Of a DNA stretch of 64,000 nt, positions 43,913 through 52,462 are shown one piece after another; the first letter of the stretch is position 1, and every line of letters starts with the position of its first letter. Source of the DNA: Paraburkholderia dioscoreae (GTDB lineage Bacteria > Pseudomonadota > Gammaproteobacteria > Burkholderiales > Burkholderiaceae). The stretch is from positions 558,001 to 622,000 of the forward strand of contig NZ_LR699553.1 in assembly GCF_902459535.1 (NCBI RefSeq), in the 5' to 3' direction. Made by a program: the position numbers and the translations under genes. The notes beneath the pieces are model-generated. The model was given only the letters and a program-made list of their open reading frames with translations. It had not been told where the DNA came from and did not search any database.

Positions 43913-45835
43913 ATGACGGCAGATGAGCACAGCGCGGTTTTTGCGTTGCTCGACGATTGCGACGCAACGGCGGCGCGCCCCTCGAGTCGTCTGTACACGG
44001 GTTTTGTGCATGAGCGGGTGTGTACGCAAGCCGCGCAACTCGAAGCCGTGTGCGAGAGCGTGGCTGCGCAAACGCGGCGTGGCTTGCATGCCGTCGTGCT
44101 CGCCGACTATGAGTTCGGCCGGAATCTTCTCGACATAAAGTCGCACCGGTCTCTGAAAACGCAGCGTGGCGATGCCACGCTGCGTTTTTTATTGTTCGAA
44201 CATTGTGAAAAGCGTTCGCGAGAACAGGTCGGCGCGTGGCTAATGGCGCGCGACGAAGGCGCGGTCGAACCTTCGGTGGCGGGCACGGCCAACGTGCGCG
44301 CGAGCGTCGATCCGGCGCAGTTCAACGCGGCGATCGGCGCGATCCACGCGGCCCTGCAGGCGGGCGAATCGTATCAAGTCAACTACACGTATCGGCTCGG
44401 CTTCGATGTGTTCGGCTCGCCCACGGCGCTGTATCGGCGGCTGAGAGCGCGTCAGCCGGTACGGTACGGTGCGCTCATCGCATTGCCGGCTGGTGATTGG
44501 GTGCTGTCGTGCTCGCCGGAACTCTTCGTTGAAAAGCAGGGCGCGATGTTGCATGCGCGGCCGATGAAAGGCACGGCGCCGCGCTCGGACGACCCGGCGG
44601 TTGACCGGAGCGCGGCCGAATTCCTCGGCCACGATCCGAAAAACCGCGCCGAAAACGTGATGATCGTCGATCTGTTGCGCAACGATCTGTCGCGCGTGGC
44701 CCAAACCGGCTCGGTCAAGGTGCCCGCGCTCTTTTCGGTCGAGCCCTATGCGACGGTCTGGCAGATGACCTCGACGGTGCATGCGATGCTGCGGCCCGGC
44801 ACCTCGTTCGCCGGGCTGCTGCGCGCGCTGTTTCCCTGTGGATCGATCACGGGTGCGCCGAAGCATCGCACGATGCAATTGATCGATGAACTCGAAAGCA
44901 CGCCGCGTGGGCTCTATACCGGCGCCATTGGCTGGCTGGATGCGCCCTCAGCGACCGCCGACGCCACGGGTGCGGACACACCCGCCTCCGCTGCGAACGA
45001 AACCGCTTGTGGCGATTTCTGCCTCTCCGTCGCGATTCGCACGTTGACGTTGAGCCGCTGGGCGCAAAACGGTCAACTGAAAGGCAGGATGGGCATTGGT
45101 GCGGGCATCGTGCTCGACAGCGTCGCCGCCGACGAATACGCGGAGTGTCAATTGAAAACCCGCTTTCTGACCAACGCCGAGCCGGGTTTCGAGCTCTTCG
45201 AAACGATGTATGCAACGCGCGAAGAGGGCGTGCGGCATCTATCGCGCCATCTGGCGCGACTCGCGTCGAGCGCTGCGGCGCTCGGCTTCAAACTCGACGA
45301 CGCAAACGTCATTGGCGCCGAGGTCGCGGCGAAGTGTGCGTCGCTGCCCGCAAATACTCCGCATCGTATGCGGCTTGCGCTGGGCAAAAACGGCACGGCG
45401 CGAATCACCGCGGCGGTGCTGGCGCCGTTAGCTGAATCGACTGTCGGCGTGTTGCTTGGGCCCGATCATGCTTTCCCTGCAACCGACGCCGGCGACCTGC
45501 TGCTGCGCCACAAAACCACACGTCGCGCCGAATACGATCGTGGCTGGCGCGAAGCCGAAGCGAAGGGCGCGTTCGACACGCTGTTCTTTAACGCGCAAGG
45601 CGAGTTAACCGAGGGCGGCCGGTCGAATGTCTTCGTGAAGTTGGCGGGGCGCTGGTGGACTCCGCCGCTTGCGTCGGGCGTATTGCCCGGCGTGATGCGC
45701 AGCGTTCTGCTTGACGAAGCGTCGGGCCTGCAAGCGGCCGAACGTGTGCTGACCCGCGCCGATCTGCAAAACGCCGAAGCGCTGATGGTGTGCAACGCGC
45801 TGCGAGGCGCCGTGCCGGCGCGGCTCGTGGACTGA
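43913..45835 (+). CDS. pabB: Aminodeoxychorismate synthase component I fused to aminodeoxychorismate lyase
   Basis: This fusion makes 4-aminobenzoate for folate: the N-terminal PabB part (about 1-425) converts chorismate to aminodeoxychorismate, and the C-terminal PabC part (about 430-640) releases pyruvate. PabB motifs are ARPMKGTAPR, NRAENVMIVDLLRNDLSRVA and CGSITGAPKHRTMQLI. PabC motifs are FELFETMYATREEGVRHLSRHL, the PLP-lysine region LLRHKTTRRAEYDRGW and LTEGGRSNVFVK. I use the ATG at 43913; an in-frame TTG at 43895 would add six residues. It starts 25 bases after dnaJ. A perfect 15-bp terminator-like hairpin lies inside the coding sequence at codons 82-93. The glutamine amidotransferase PabA is not in the window. 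Confidence 0.93.
   Translation: MTADEHSAVFALLDDCDATAARPSSRLYTGFVHERVCTQAAQLEAVCESVAAQTRRGLHAVVLADYEFGRNLLDIKSHRSLKTQRGDATLRFLLFEHCEKRSREQVGAWLMARDEGAVEPSVAGTANVRASVDPAQFNAAIGAIHAALQAGESYQVNYTYRLGFDVFGSPTALYRRLRARQPVRYGALIALPAGDWVLSCSPELFVEKQGAMLHARPMKGTAPRSDDPAVDRSAAEFLGHDPKNRAENVMIVDLLRNDLSRVAQTGSVKVPALFSVEPYATVWQMTSTVHAMLRPGTSFAGLLRALFPCGSITGAPKHRTMQLIDELESTPRGLYTGAIGWLDAPSATADATGADTPASAANETACGDFCLSVAIRTLTLSRWAQNGQLKGRMGIGAGIVLDSVAADEYAECQLKTRFLTNAEPGFELFETMYATREEGVRHLSRHLARLASSAAALGFKLDDANVIGAEVAAKCASLPANTPHRMRLALGKNGTARITAAVLAPLAESTVGVLLGPDHAFPATDAGDLLLRHKTTRRAEYDRGWREAEAKGAFDTLFFNAQGELTEGGRSNVFVKLAGRWWTPPLASGVLPGVMRSVLLDEASGLQAAERVLTRADLQNAEALMVCNALRGAVPARLVD
44156..44190 (+). terminator. 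Intrinsic-terminator-like hairpin inside pabB
   Basis: AAAACGCAGCGTGGC / GCCACGCTGCGTTTT form a perfect 15-bp stem around a 3-base loop (GAT), followed by TT and ATT so that six T run at the 3' edge. It is as strong as any intergenic terminator here, yet it lies about 245 bases inside pabB. There is no terminator between dnaJ and pabB, so it may cap heat-shock transcripts. Function not shown. Confidence 0.7.
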
Positions 45836-46052
45836 GCGATTAGACGCTACGGGCGGGCGGGAAGGCTTTGCCTCGCCCCGCCGGCATTTCAGCCACGAAG
45901 AACATGCAGCAGTCGGTCCATCCAACCGGTCCAGTGCCGCGTCAAAAGGTAGACGAAGAAAGACGGCCGGCTTTGCATGAGATGAGATCCCGGATGCAAA
46001 CCAAAATGGGTGCGAAAAGGCCCGTTTTGTCCGATTTCCTATCGGTTGAAAT

Positions 46053-46868
46053 TCAGAACGTGTGCTCCGGTCCGGGAAACGAACCGTCCTTCACCGCGGC
46101 GACATACGCTTCCACGGCCGCCAGAATACTCGGTTGCCCCTGCATGAAATCCTTCACGAAGCGCGGGCGTTTGCCGGGGAAAATGCCCAGCATGTCGTGC
46201 AGCACCAGCACCTGACCCGAGCAATCCAGACCCGCGCCAATGCCGATCGTCGGAATGCGCAGTTGCTTCGTGGCGTCGCTTGCGAGCAGCGTCGGAATTG
46301 CTTCCATCACGATCAGTTGCGCGCCGGCCGCCTGCACGGCGAGCGAGTCGCGCAGCAACTGCGTCGCACCAGCCTCGGTCTTGCCTTGCACCTTGAAGCC
46401 GCCGAATGCATGCACGGATTGCGGCGTAAGGCCGACGTGCGCGCACACGGGAATCGAGCGCTCCACCAGGAAGCGCACTGTGTCCGCGAGCCATTCGCCG
46501 CCCTCGAGCTTCACCATCTGCGCGCCGGCACGCATCAATTCGGCCGAGCTTCTGAAGGCATCTTCCGGCGTGCCGTAAGTGCCGAACGGCAAGTCGGCCA
46601 CGATCAGCGCCGCGGGCCGCGCGCGCGCCACGCTAGCCGTGTGATATGCGATGTCGGCAAGCGACACGGGCAGGGTAGTGGTCTGGCCTTGCAGCACATT
46701 GCCGAGCGAATCGCCGATCAACAGCACGTCGACACCCGCGCGATCCAGCAGCGCGGCAAAGCTCGCGTCGTAACAGGTGAGCATGGCGATTTTTTCGCCG
46801 GCGTCGCGCATTGCCTGCAGTTTCGGCACGGTGACGGCGTTCCGGCTCGCTTCCTGCAAATAGGTCAT
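46053..46868 (-). CDS. panB: 3-methyl-2-oxobutanoate hydroxymethyltransferase
   Basis: PanB makes ketopantoate from 2-oxoisovalerate and 5,10-methylene-tetrahydrofolate in pantothenate (coenzyme A) synthesis. The 271-residue TIM-barrel protein has the metal/substrate blocks MLTCYDASFAALLDRAGVDVLLIGDSLGNVLQG, ADLPFGTYG, MVKLEGGEW, CAHVGLTPQSVHAFGGFKVQGKT and GIGAGLDCSGQVLVLHDMLGI. It is the last gene of the minus-strand run folK-deoxynucleoside kinase-panB, 38 bases from the kinase. In the 217 bases before the convergent pabB end I see only a weak GC-rich hairpin. Confidence 0.97.
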   Translation of the reverse strand: MTYLQEASRNAVTVPKLQAMRDAGEKIAMLTCYDASFAALLDRAGVDVLLIGDSLGNVLQGQTTTLPVSLADIAYHTASVARARPAALIVADLPFGTYGTPEDAFRSSAELMRAGAQMVKLEGGEWLADTVRFLVERSIPVCAHVGLTPQSVHAFGGFKVQGKTEAGATQLLRDSLAVQAAGAQLIVMEAIPTLLASDATKQLRIPTIGIGAGLDCSGQVLVLHDMLGIFPGKRPRFVKDFMQGQPSILAAVEAYVAAVKDGSFPGPEHTF

Positions 46869-46906
46869 GGGTCAATCCGTTGAGAAAAAAGAGGTGGCCG
46901 CGCCGC

Positions 46907-47587
46907 TCAGAGCGACGTGCCTTTGACAAAGAATTCCTTGCGGCCGCGCATGGTTTCAATGCGTTCGGCAAGCAGCGCAAGGTCCGCGTCCGAGTCGAGC
47001 GGATTCAGGTGTTCGGCGTTGACCGTCAGCACGGGCGTGCGGTCGTAGTGATAGAAGAACTCGTTGTACGCGTCGCACAGCGCGTGCAGATAGGCGTCGG
47101 AAATCTGTAGCTCCATAGGCACCGCGCGCTTCTGGATGCGCGCAAACAGCACCTCGGGGCTCGCCTGCAGATAGACCACGAAGTCAGGCGCGGGCGCGCT
47201 GACTTCGAGCCGCGCGGCAAGCGCGCGATACAGTTGCCACTCGTCTTCCTGCAGCGTCAGACGCGCGAAGATGTCGTTCTTCTGCGTCATGAAATCGGCG
47301 ATCAGCGGCGTGCCCGACAGGTGCGCCGCGCTCACGTCCTGAGCCTGCTGCGCGCGCTGCAAGGCGAAGTGCAATTGCGTGGGCAACGCGTAACGCGCGG
47401 TGTCGCGGTAAAAGCGTTCGAGAAATGGATTGTCTTGCGGGCGTTCGAACAGTTCCTGCATCGACCAGCGCTGCGCAAGGCGCCGTGCGAGCGACGTCTT
47501 GCCGACGCCGATCGGCCCTTCGATCGCGAGATAGCCGAACGGCGGCCGCAACTGCGGCGCCGTGACGGTGAGCGGCGATGAATTCAT
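46907..47587 (-). CDS. Deoxynucleoside kinase family protein
   Basis: A 226-residue P-loop kinase of the dNK family (deoxyadenosine/deoxyguanosine kinase-like). It has Walker A EGPIGVGKTSLARRLA (about 23-38), the DRS/ERS-region equivalent with the acidic-basic stretch ADFMTQKNDIFARLTL, and the LID-like arginine segment FARIQKRAVPMELQI. Its presumed reaction is 5'-phosphorylation of a deoxynucleoside; the natural substrate is unknown. It overlaps folK by four bases (ATGA), so translation is coupled, and is followed by panB. The folK-dNK-panB set is conserved in beta-proteobacteria and links folate, nucleotide and pantothenate metabolism. Confidence 0.88.
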   Translation of the reverse strand: MNSSPLTVTAPQLRPPFGYLAIEGPIGVGKTSLARRLAQRWSMQELFERPQDNPFLERFYRDTARYALPTQLHFALQRAQQAQDVSAAHLSGTPLIADFMTQKNDIFARLTLQEDEWQLYRALAARLEVSAPAPDFVVYLQASPEVLFARIQKRAVPMELQISDAYLHALCDAYNEFFYHYDRTPVLTVNAEHLNPLDSDADLALLAERIETMRGRKEFFVKGTSL

Positions 47588-48132
47588 TCGCAGCGGCCCT
47601 TGCCGGCAGCGTCTTCACCGGCGGTCAATGCATTGAGCATAGGACACTGGCAAGGTCCTTTCACCTTCTCGATGCGTTGGTCGCTCACCTTACTGAGCAG
47701 CGCCTCGACGCGGCCGTGTTGCGGAATGATCAAGGCGGAGTCGATCTCGACGAGCGGCACGAGCGCAAAAGCGCGTTCGATCAGGCGAGGATGCGGCACG
47801 ATGAGATCGGCTTCGTCGATCGATTGATCGCCGAATAGCAGGATGTCCAGGTCGAGCGTGCGCGGCGCGTTGCGGAACGGCCGCTCGCGGCCGAACTGGT
47901 GCTCGATCTTGTGGCATAGCGCAAGCAGATGCCGCACGGGGAGCGTCGTATCGACCTTCACGACGCAGTTGAAATAGTCGTCACCGCCCGCGTCGATCGG
48001 GGCAGTGCGATACAGGCTCGACTTGGCGAGCACGGTGATGGTGTGCTGTTGTGCGAGGCACACCACCGCGTCTTTCAGGGTCTGGCGCGCGTCCCCGAGA
48101 TTCGCGCCGAGGCCGAGATAAGCAACCGTCAT
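47584..48132 (-). CDS. folK: 2-amino-4-hydroxy-6-hydroxymethyldihydropteridine pyrophosphokinase
   Basis: FolK transfers pyrophosphate from ATP to hydroxymethyl-dihydropterin on the folate pathway. The 182-residue protein has the N-terminal AYLGLGANLGD, SSLYRTAPID, the central FGRERPFRNAPRTLDLDILLFG signature and PHPRLIERAFALVPL. The C-terminus is slightly extended with a Cys-rich end (GPCQCP, GRCE). Its stop overlaps the start of the deoxynucleoside kinase by four bases. It follows pcnB by 48 bases; pcnB-folK adjacency is common in proteobacteria. Confidence 0.96.
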   Translation of the reverse strand: MTVAYLGLGANLGDARQTLKDAVVCLAQQHTITVLAKSSLYRTAPIDAGGDDYFNCVVKVDTTLPVRHLLALCHKIEHQFGRERPFRNAPRTLDLDILLFGDQSIDEADLIVPHPRLIERAFALVPLVEIDSALIIPQHGRVEALLSKVSDQRIEKVKGPCQCPMLNALTAGEDAAGKGRCE

Positions 48133-48180
48133 GGCATAACTTCCTGCAACTGTCGTTCGACGGCTTCAGTGAACGCTGTG

Positions 48181-49767
48181 TCAGTCTTCGCGCGGGCCGT
48201 CATGGCCTGCTTCGTCGGCTGTGCGTTCGGCTGGCGTGCCGCCCTCCAATCCGTCGCCCGGTTTGCGGTTTCTGGCGCCACTGCTGCGCCGCCGTCGTTT
48301 TCTGGGGCTTCGGTCCTTCCCGCCTTGCGTGAGCAATGTCTCACGGGCGGCGATGTCTCCTTCTATGAACTCCGTCCACCACGCACCGACCGACTCATCG
48401 AGTTCGCCTGATTCGCAGCGCAACAGGAGGAAATCATACCCCGCTCTAAATCTTTGGTGTTCCAGCAGCTTCACCGCACTTCTTCCGGAGCGTTTCTCGA
48501 GACGCAATTGCAGCCCCCAGATCTCGCGCATGTCCGACGAGAAGCGCTTGTGGATCGCGAGTTTCTCCGTTTGCATGTCGAGGACTTCGTCCATCGCACG
48601 ATGCAGGGCGGGCACGGGATATTCGCCGTTCGCTTCAAATTTTTGCCAGCGCTGCTGCACGTCGTGCCACAACAGCGTGGCGAACAGGAAGCCCGGCGAC
48701 ACTGGCTTGCCGGCGCGCACGCGGGCATCCGTGTTGTTCAGCGCGAGCGTGATGAATTTCTCGCCGATGGGCTGTTCGAGCACCACGTCGAGCAGAGGCA
48801 GCAGGCCATGATGCAGGCCTTCCTGGCGCAGACGTTTCAGACACGCGAGCGCATGGCCCGAGAGCATCAGCTTCAACATCTCGTCGAAGAGACGCGCGGC
48901 GGGCACGTTGTTGATCAGATCGGCCATGCCGGCGATCGGCTCGCGGGTGCTGTCCTCGATCTCGAAGTCGAGCTTCGCCGCGAAACGCACCACGCGCAGC
49001 ATGCGCACCGGATCTTCGCGGTAGCGCGTGGCCGGGTCGCCGATCATGCGCAACAGGCGTGCGCGCATGTCGGCCATGCCGTTGTGATAATCCAGCACGG
49101 TTTGCGTGGCCGGATCGTAATACATCGCGTTGATCGTGAAGTCGCGGCGCGTAGCGTCTTCGTGCTGTTCGCCCCACACGTTGTCGCGCAGCACGCGGCC
49201 GCTTGCGTCCACCGCATGCGTGCGGCGGTCGAGCTCGTCGCGTTTCAGGCGGCGCGGCGGCGCGGCGTCTGCCGCAGGCGGATCGACCAGCGCGCGGAAC
49301 GTGGAGGTCTCGATGATCTCCTGGCCGAACTGCACGTGCACGATCTGAAACCGGCGGCCGATGATGCGCGCGCGGCGGAACAGCTTCTGCACCTGTTCGG
49401 GCGTGGCGTCGGTCGCGACGTCGAAGTCTTTCGGCTTGATGCCGAGCAGTAGATCGCGCACCGCACCGCCGACGATGAACGCGCGGTGCCCCGCCTGTTG
49501 CAGACCCTCGGTCACGCGAATCGCGTTCCTCGAGATCAGCGCCTGGTCGATGCCGTGCACGTCGTGCGGAATGATGACCGGCACGTCCGGGTCGCGCACC
49601 GCTTTCGCGGGCGCGCTGGAGCGGGCCGGCTTGCGGCGCGCTCCAGCGCCTGACGGAGTGCGCGCCGGTGCGTGGCCGGTTTGGTCTGCTTCGGCTTCGG
49701 CGGGCAGGGTGTCGTCAGCGGGTGCCGTGTCCTGGCCGAATAGCTTGCGGATAAATTTTTTGATCAC
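48181..49767 (-). CDS. pcnB: Poly(A) polymerase I
   Basis: PcnB adds 3' poly(A) tails that mark RNAs for decay. The 528-residue protein has a class II nucleotidyltransferase head with FIVGGAVRDLLLGIKPKDFDVATDATPEQV (about 95-125), RRDFTINAMYYDPATQTVLDYHNGMADMRARLLRMIGDP, and EDPVRMLRVVRFAAKLDF. It has a basic, disordered N-terminal 60 residues and an Arg/Lys-rich tail (GKDRSPRKRRRRSS), the sort of tail seen in poly(A) polymerases and not CCA-adding enzymes. The start is GTG at 49767, overlapping the preceding HAD gene by four bases (GTGA), so the two are translationally coupled. Confidence 0.94.
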   Translation of the reverse strand: MIKKFIRKLFGQDTAPADDTLPAEAEADQTGHAPARTPSGAGARRKPARSSAPAKAVRDPDVPVIIPHDVHGIDQALISRNAIRVTEGLQQAGHRAFIVGGAVRDLLLGIKPKDFDVATDATPEQVQKLFRRARIIGRRFQIVHVQFGQEIIETSTFRALVDPPAADAAPPRRLKRDELDRRTHAVDASGRVLRDNVWGEQHEDATRRDFTINAMYYDPATQTVLDYHNGMADMRARLLRMIGDPATRYREDPVRMLRVVRFAAKLDFEIEDSTREPIAGMADLINNVPAARLFDEMLKLMLSGHALACLKRLRQEGLHHGLLPLLDVVLEQPIGEKFITLALNNTDARVRAGKPVSPGFLFATLLWHDVQQRWQKFEANGEYPVPALHRAMDEVLDMQTEKLAIHKRFSSDMREIWGLQLRLEKRSGRSAVKLLEHQRFRAGYDFLLLRCESGELDESVGAWWTEFIEGDIAARETLLTQGGKDRSPRKRRRRSSGARNRKPGDGLEGGTPAERTADEAGHDGPRED

Positions 49768-50450
49768 GAGGGTTGGAAGAGTTCGAGGATGCGCCAGCCT
49801 TTGGCCTGCGCATGGGCGCGCAATGTGTCGTCGGGATTGGTCGCGATCGGGTCCGTGACTTTTTCGAGCAGCGGGATGTCGTTGCGCGAATCGCTATAGA
49901 AATAGCTGTGCTCGAAGTCGCTCCACGTCTTGCCGAGCGAGGCGAGCCACGCTTCGGTGCGCACGATCTTGCCTTCCTTGTAGCTCGGCGTGCCGGTGGG
50001 GCGGCCGGTGTACGGCGAATGCGGCTCGCCGTCGACGGTTTCCGCTTCGCAGGCGATCAGCGTGTCGACGCCGAATGCCTGCGCGATCGGCCGGGTGATG
50101 AATTCGTTGGTGGCGGTGACCACGCAGCAGAGGTCGCCGGCTTCGCGGTGCTGCTTCACCAGTTCCAGCGCGGCGGGGAAGATTGCCGGCTTGATGACTT
50201 CGTGCATGTACTGCGCGTGAAAGTCGGCGAGCTGCGCGCGCGTGTATCTGGAAAGCGGCGTGAGCATGGCGATCAGATAGGCGTGAATGTCGAGCTTGCC
50301 GGCTTTGTAGTCGGCGAAAAAGCGGTCATTTTCACGGGCGAAGTTTTCGGCGTCGACCATGCCGTGTTTCACCATGAAGCGGCCCCATTCGTGGTCGCTG
50401 TCGGTGGGGATGAGCGTGTGGTCGAGATCGAAGAGTGCGAGGTTAGCCAT
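49764..50450 (-). CDS. HAD-superfamily IB hydrolase (SerB-like phosphatase)
   Basis: A 228-residue haloacid dehalogenase-type phosphatase of subfamily IB. Motif I FDLDHTL (6-12) carries the nucleophile/acid Asp pair, motif II is TATNEF, a Lys-containing SYKEGKI region supplies motif III, and motif IV is YFYSDSRNDIPLLEKV. The pattern is that of SerB/CicA-type enzymes, including phosphoserine and histidinol phosphatases; the substrate cannot be fixed. It overlaps hda by 8 bases and pcnB by 4, so hda-HAD-pcnB form one tightly coupled operon, a grouping usual in Burkholderiaceae. Confidence 0.88.
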   Translation of the reverse strand: MANLALFDLDHTLIPTDSDHEWGRFMVKHGMVDAENFARENDRFFADYKAGKLDIHAYLIAMLTPLSRYTRAQLADFHAQYMHEVIKPAIFPAALELVKQHREAGDLCCVVTATNEFITRPIAQAFGVDTLIACEAETVDGEPHSPYTGRPTGTPSYKEGKIVRTEAWLASLGKTWSDFEHSYFYSDSRNDIPLLEKVTDPIATNPDDTLRAHAQAKGWRILELFQPS

Positions 50451-51213
50451 GGGGGCCTATTTTACTTGAAGCGGCGGGTGAGGCGGATGAAGCGGATGAG
50501 GCGGGCCCGCCGCGCCGTTCTTCGGCGTCGGGCGAAGCCAGCATGGTGCGCAACAGCGGCAGCGTGACCGCGCGTTTCTGTTCGAGCGAGAAGCGGTCGA
50601 GCGCGTCGAGCAGCGCCATCAGGCTCGGCATGTCGCGGCGAAAGTGCGTGAGCAGGTAGGCCGGCACGTCGTCGGCGAGCATGATGCCGCGCTCGCGCGC
50701 CGCGTGTTTGAGCACCGCGGCCTTGTCTTCGTCCGGCAGCGGCGTGAGATGGAACACGAGGCCCCAGCCGAGGCGCGTGCGCAAATCCTCGCGTACCGTC
50801 ATGCCGATGGGCGGCGCGTTGCCCGCGGCGACCAGTGCGCTGGTGGGATGCGCGCGCACTTCGTTGAACAGGTTGAAGACGGCGATCTGCTGCGCGGCCG
50901 ACAGGGCGTCGCAATCGTCGATCGCATAGAGGGCGACGCGGGGGTCGAAGCTGAAGGCGGCGAGGCTGCTCTGCGGGCCGGCGAAGCGTGCGTGCCCCGG
51001 CGGCGCTTCGTGCACGAGCGCCTGCAACAGGTGCGTGCGGCCGCTGCCGGACTCGCCCCAGATGTAGAAAGTGCGATCGGCGACCGGCCCGGCCGCCAGC
51101 GCGTTGTCGAGCTCACGCAAGCGCGTGACCAGCTCGGCGTTGGCGCCGGCGAAGAAATTGTCGAATGTCGATGGCGGCGGGGTGCCGAGATCGAGCGTCA
51201 GTTGACGAAGCAC
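50443..51213 (-). CDS. hda: DnaA regulatory inactivator Hda
   Basis: Hda joins the sliding clamp to DnaA after initiation and stimulates ATP hydrolysis by DnaA, preventing re-initiation. The 256-residue protein has the clamp-binding motif at the N-terminus (QLTLDLG, residues 4-10), a DnaA-like AAA+ domain with P-loop WGESGSGRTHLLQAL, Walker B YAIDDCDAL and the arginine-finger region around VREDLRTRLGWGLVF. The start is GTG at 51213. The C-terminal about 25 residues are Ser/Ala-rich, unlike E. coli Hda. It is 73 bases downstream of the AI-2E-family permease gene, and overlaps the HAD gene. Confidence 0.93.
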   Translation of the reverse strand: MLRQLTLDLGTPPPSTFDNFFAGANAELVTRLRELDNALAAGPVADRTFYIWGESGSGRTHLLQALVHEAPPGHARFAGPQSSLAAFSFDPRVALYAIDDCDALSAAQQIAVFNLFNEVRAHPTSALVAAGNAPPIGMTVREDLRTRLGWGLVFHLTPLPDEDKAAVLKHAARERGIMLADDVPAYLLTHFRRDMPSLMALLDALDRFSLEQKRAVTLPLLRTMLASPDAEERRGGPASSASSASPAASSKIGPHG

Positions 51214-51286
51214 AGTAGGTTAATGCCGAAAATGAGGCTTGGGCCGCAAGCGGCCCGCAGCACGGGCCGGAATAGTCAACAGGCAG

Positions 51287-52363
51287 TCAGTTCTTATAAA
51301 GCGAGCTCGCCAGATAGCTTTGCCGCAACTCGCGCGTGGCGACCGACAGAATCGCGCTGACCGGCAGTGCCAGCAATACGCCGAAAAAGCCGAACAGCTG
51401 CCCGAACGCGAGCAACGCGAAGATCACCGCGAGCGGGTGCAGGCCGATCCGTTCGCCTACGAGGCGCGGCGTGAGAAAAAAGCTCTCCAGGATCTGGCCG
51501 ACACCGTAGATCAGCGCAACCGCGCCGAAGCCGTACCAGTCGCCGAATTGCAGCAGCGCCGCGAGGAGCGCCAACGCGAGACCGGTCGCAAAACCGATGT
51601 ACGGGATGAACACCGCGAGTCCTGTAAAGATGCCGACCGGCAACGCGATCTCGAAGCGCGCGAGGCTCAGCGCAATTGCGTAGTATGCGGCGAGCACGCC
51701 CATCACGAGCAACTGGCCGCGCAGGTATTGCGACAGCATCTGGTCCATGTCGTGCGCGAGTTGCAGCGTCTTGTCGAGCCAGCGGCGCGGCACCACGGTC
51801 TGCATGCGGGCGAGCATGCGGTTCCAGTCGTACAGCAGGTAGAACAGCACGAGCGGCACCATCACCACGTTGCCGACCACCGTTATCATCACATTGCCGC
51901 TCGTGCGGATGGAGGTCCATGCATACAGCGCGACGGTCTGCGCGCTGCCTTCGAGCTGCCCCATCACGAGATCGCGGATGCTGGCGAAATCGAGCGAATC
52001 GGCCAGTCCCAGCAAGGCCAGCTTGGGTTGCAGCCACGCGTTCACATGCGCGAACAGCACCGGCACCTGCTGCCGCAGCTGCGGCCCTTCTTTCTGCACG
52101 ACGGCCAGCACCAGCAGGACGAGCAGTGTCATCAGCAGCGTGAAGAGCAGCATCATCAGCAAGGCGGCCAGACCGCGCGGCACGCGCCGGCGCACCATCC
52201 ACGCGACGCCCGGCTGCAGAATGTACGCGAGAATCGCACCGAGCAGAAACGGCGTGAGGACCGGACTCAGCAGCCAGAGCAGAATGCCGATGCCTAGCGC
52301 AATGGCTAGCCAGGTGAAGGCGCGGCGCTGGACAGGCGTCAGAATCGAGGAGTTTTCTTGCAA
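51287..52363 (-). CDS. AI-2E transporter family (PerM/TqsA-like) membrane protein
   Basis: A 358-residue integral membrane protein of the AI-2E exporter/UPF0118 family. It has about seven or eight hydrophobic segments: two near residues 14-52, one at 65-88, and four or five after residue 155. The family pattern is seen in VLFYLLYDWNRMLARMQTVVPRRW, the amphipathic helix, and IPYIGFATGLALALLAALLQFG. The start is TTG at 52363 (LQENSSILTPVQRR), with a GGGAAAC ribosome-binding-like sequence. Members include the quorum-signal exporter TqsA and Na+/H+ antiporters; the substrate here is unknown. It is divergent from purM, with which it is neighbour in many proteobacteria. Confidence 0.87.
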   Translation of the reverse strand: MQENSSILTPVQRRAFTWLAIALGIGILLWLLSPVLTPFLLGAILAYILQPGVAWMVRRRVPRGLAALLMMLLFTLLMTLLVLLVLAVVQKEGPQLRQQVPVLFAHVNAWLQPKLALLGLADSLDFASIRDLVMGQLEGSAQTVALYAWTSIRTSGNVMITVVGNVVMVPLVLFYLLYDWNRMLARMQTVVPRRWLDKTLQLAHDMDQMLSQYLRGQLLVMGVLAAYYAIALSLARFEIALPVGIFTGLAVFIPYIGFATGLALALLAALLQFGDWYGFGAVALIYGVGQILESFFLTPRLVGERIGLHPLAVIFALLAFGQLFGFFGVLLALPVSAILSVATRELRQSYLASSLYKN

Positions 52364-52462
52364 GGTTGTTTCCCAGGTGTCGTCGGACCGGATGATTCAA
52401 ATTCCAGCCAGAGGGCCGGCATCGGGTAAAATCGCATTTTACCGACCTTCGAGCTCGTCCCC

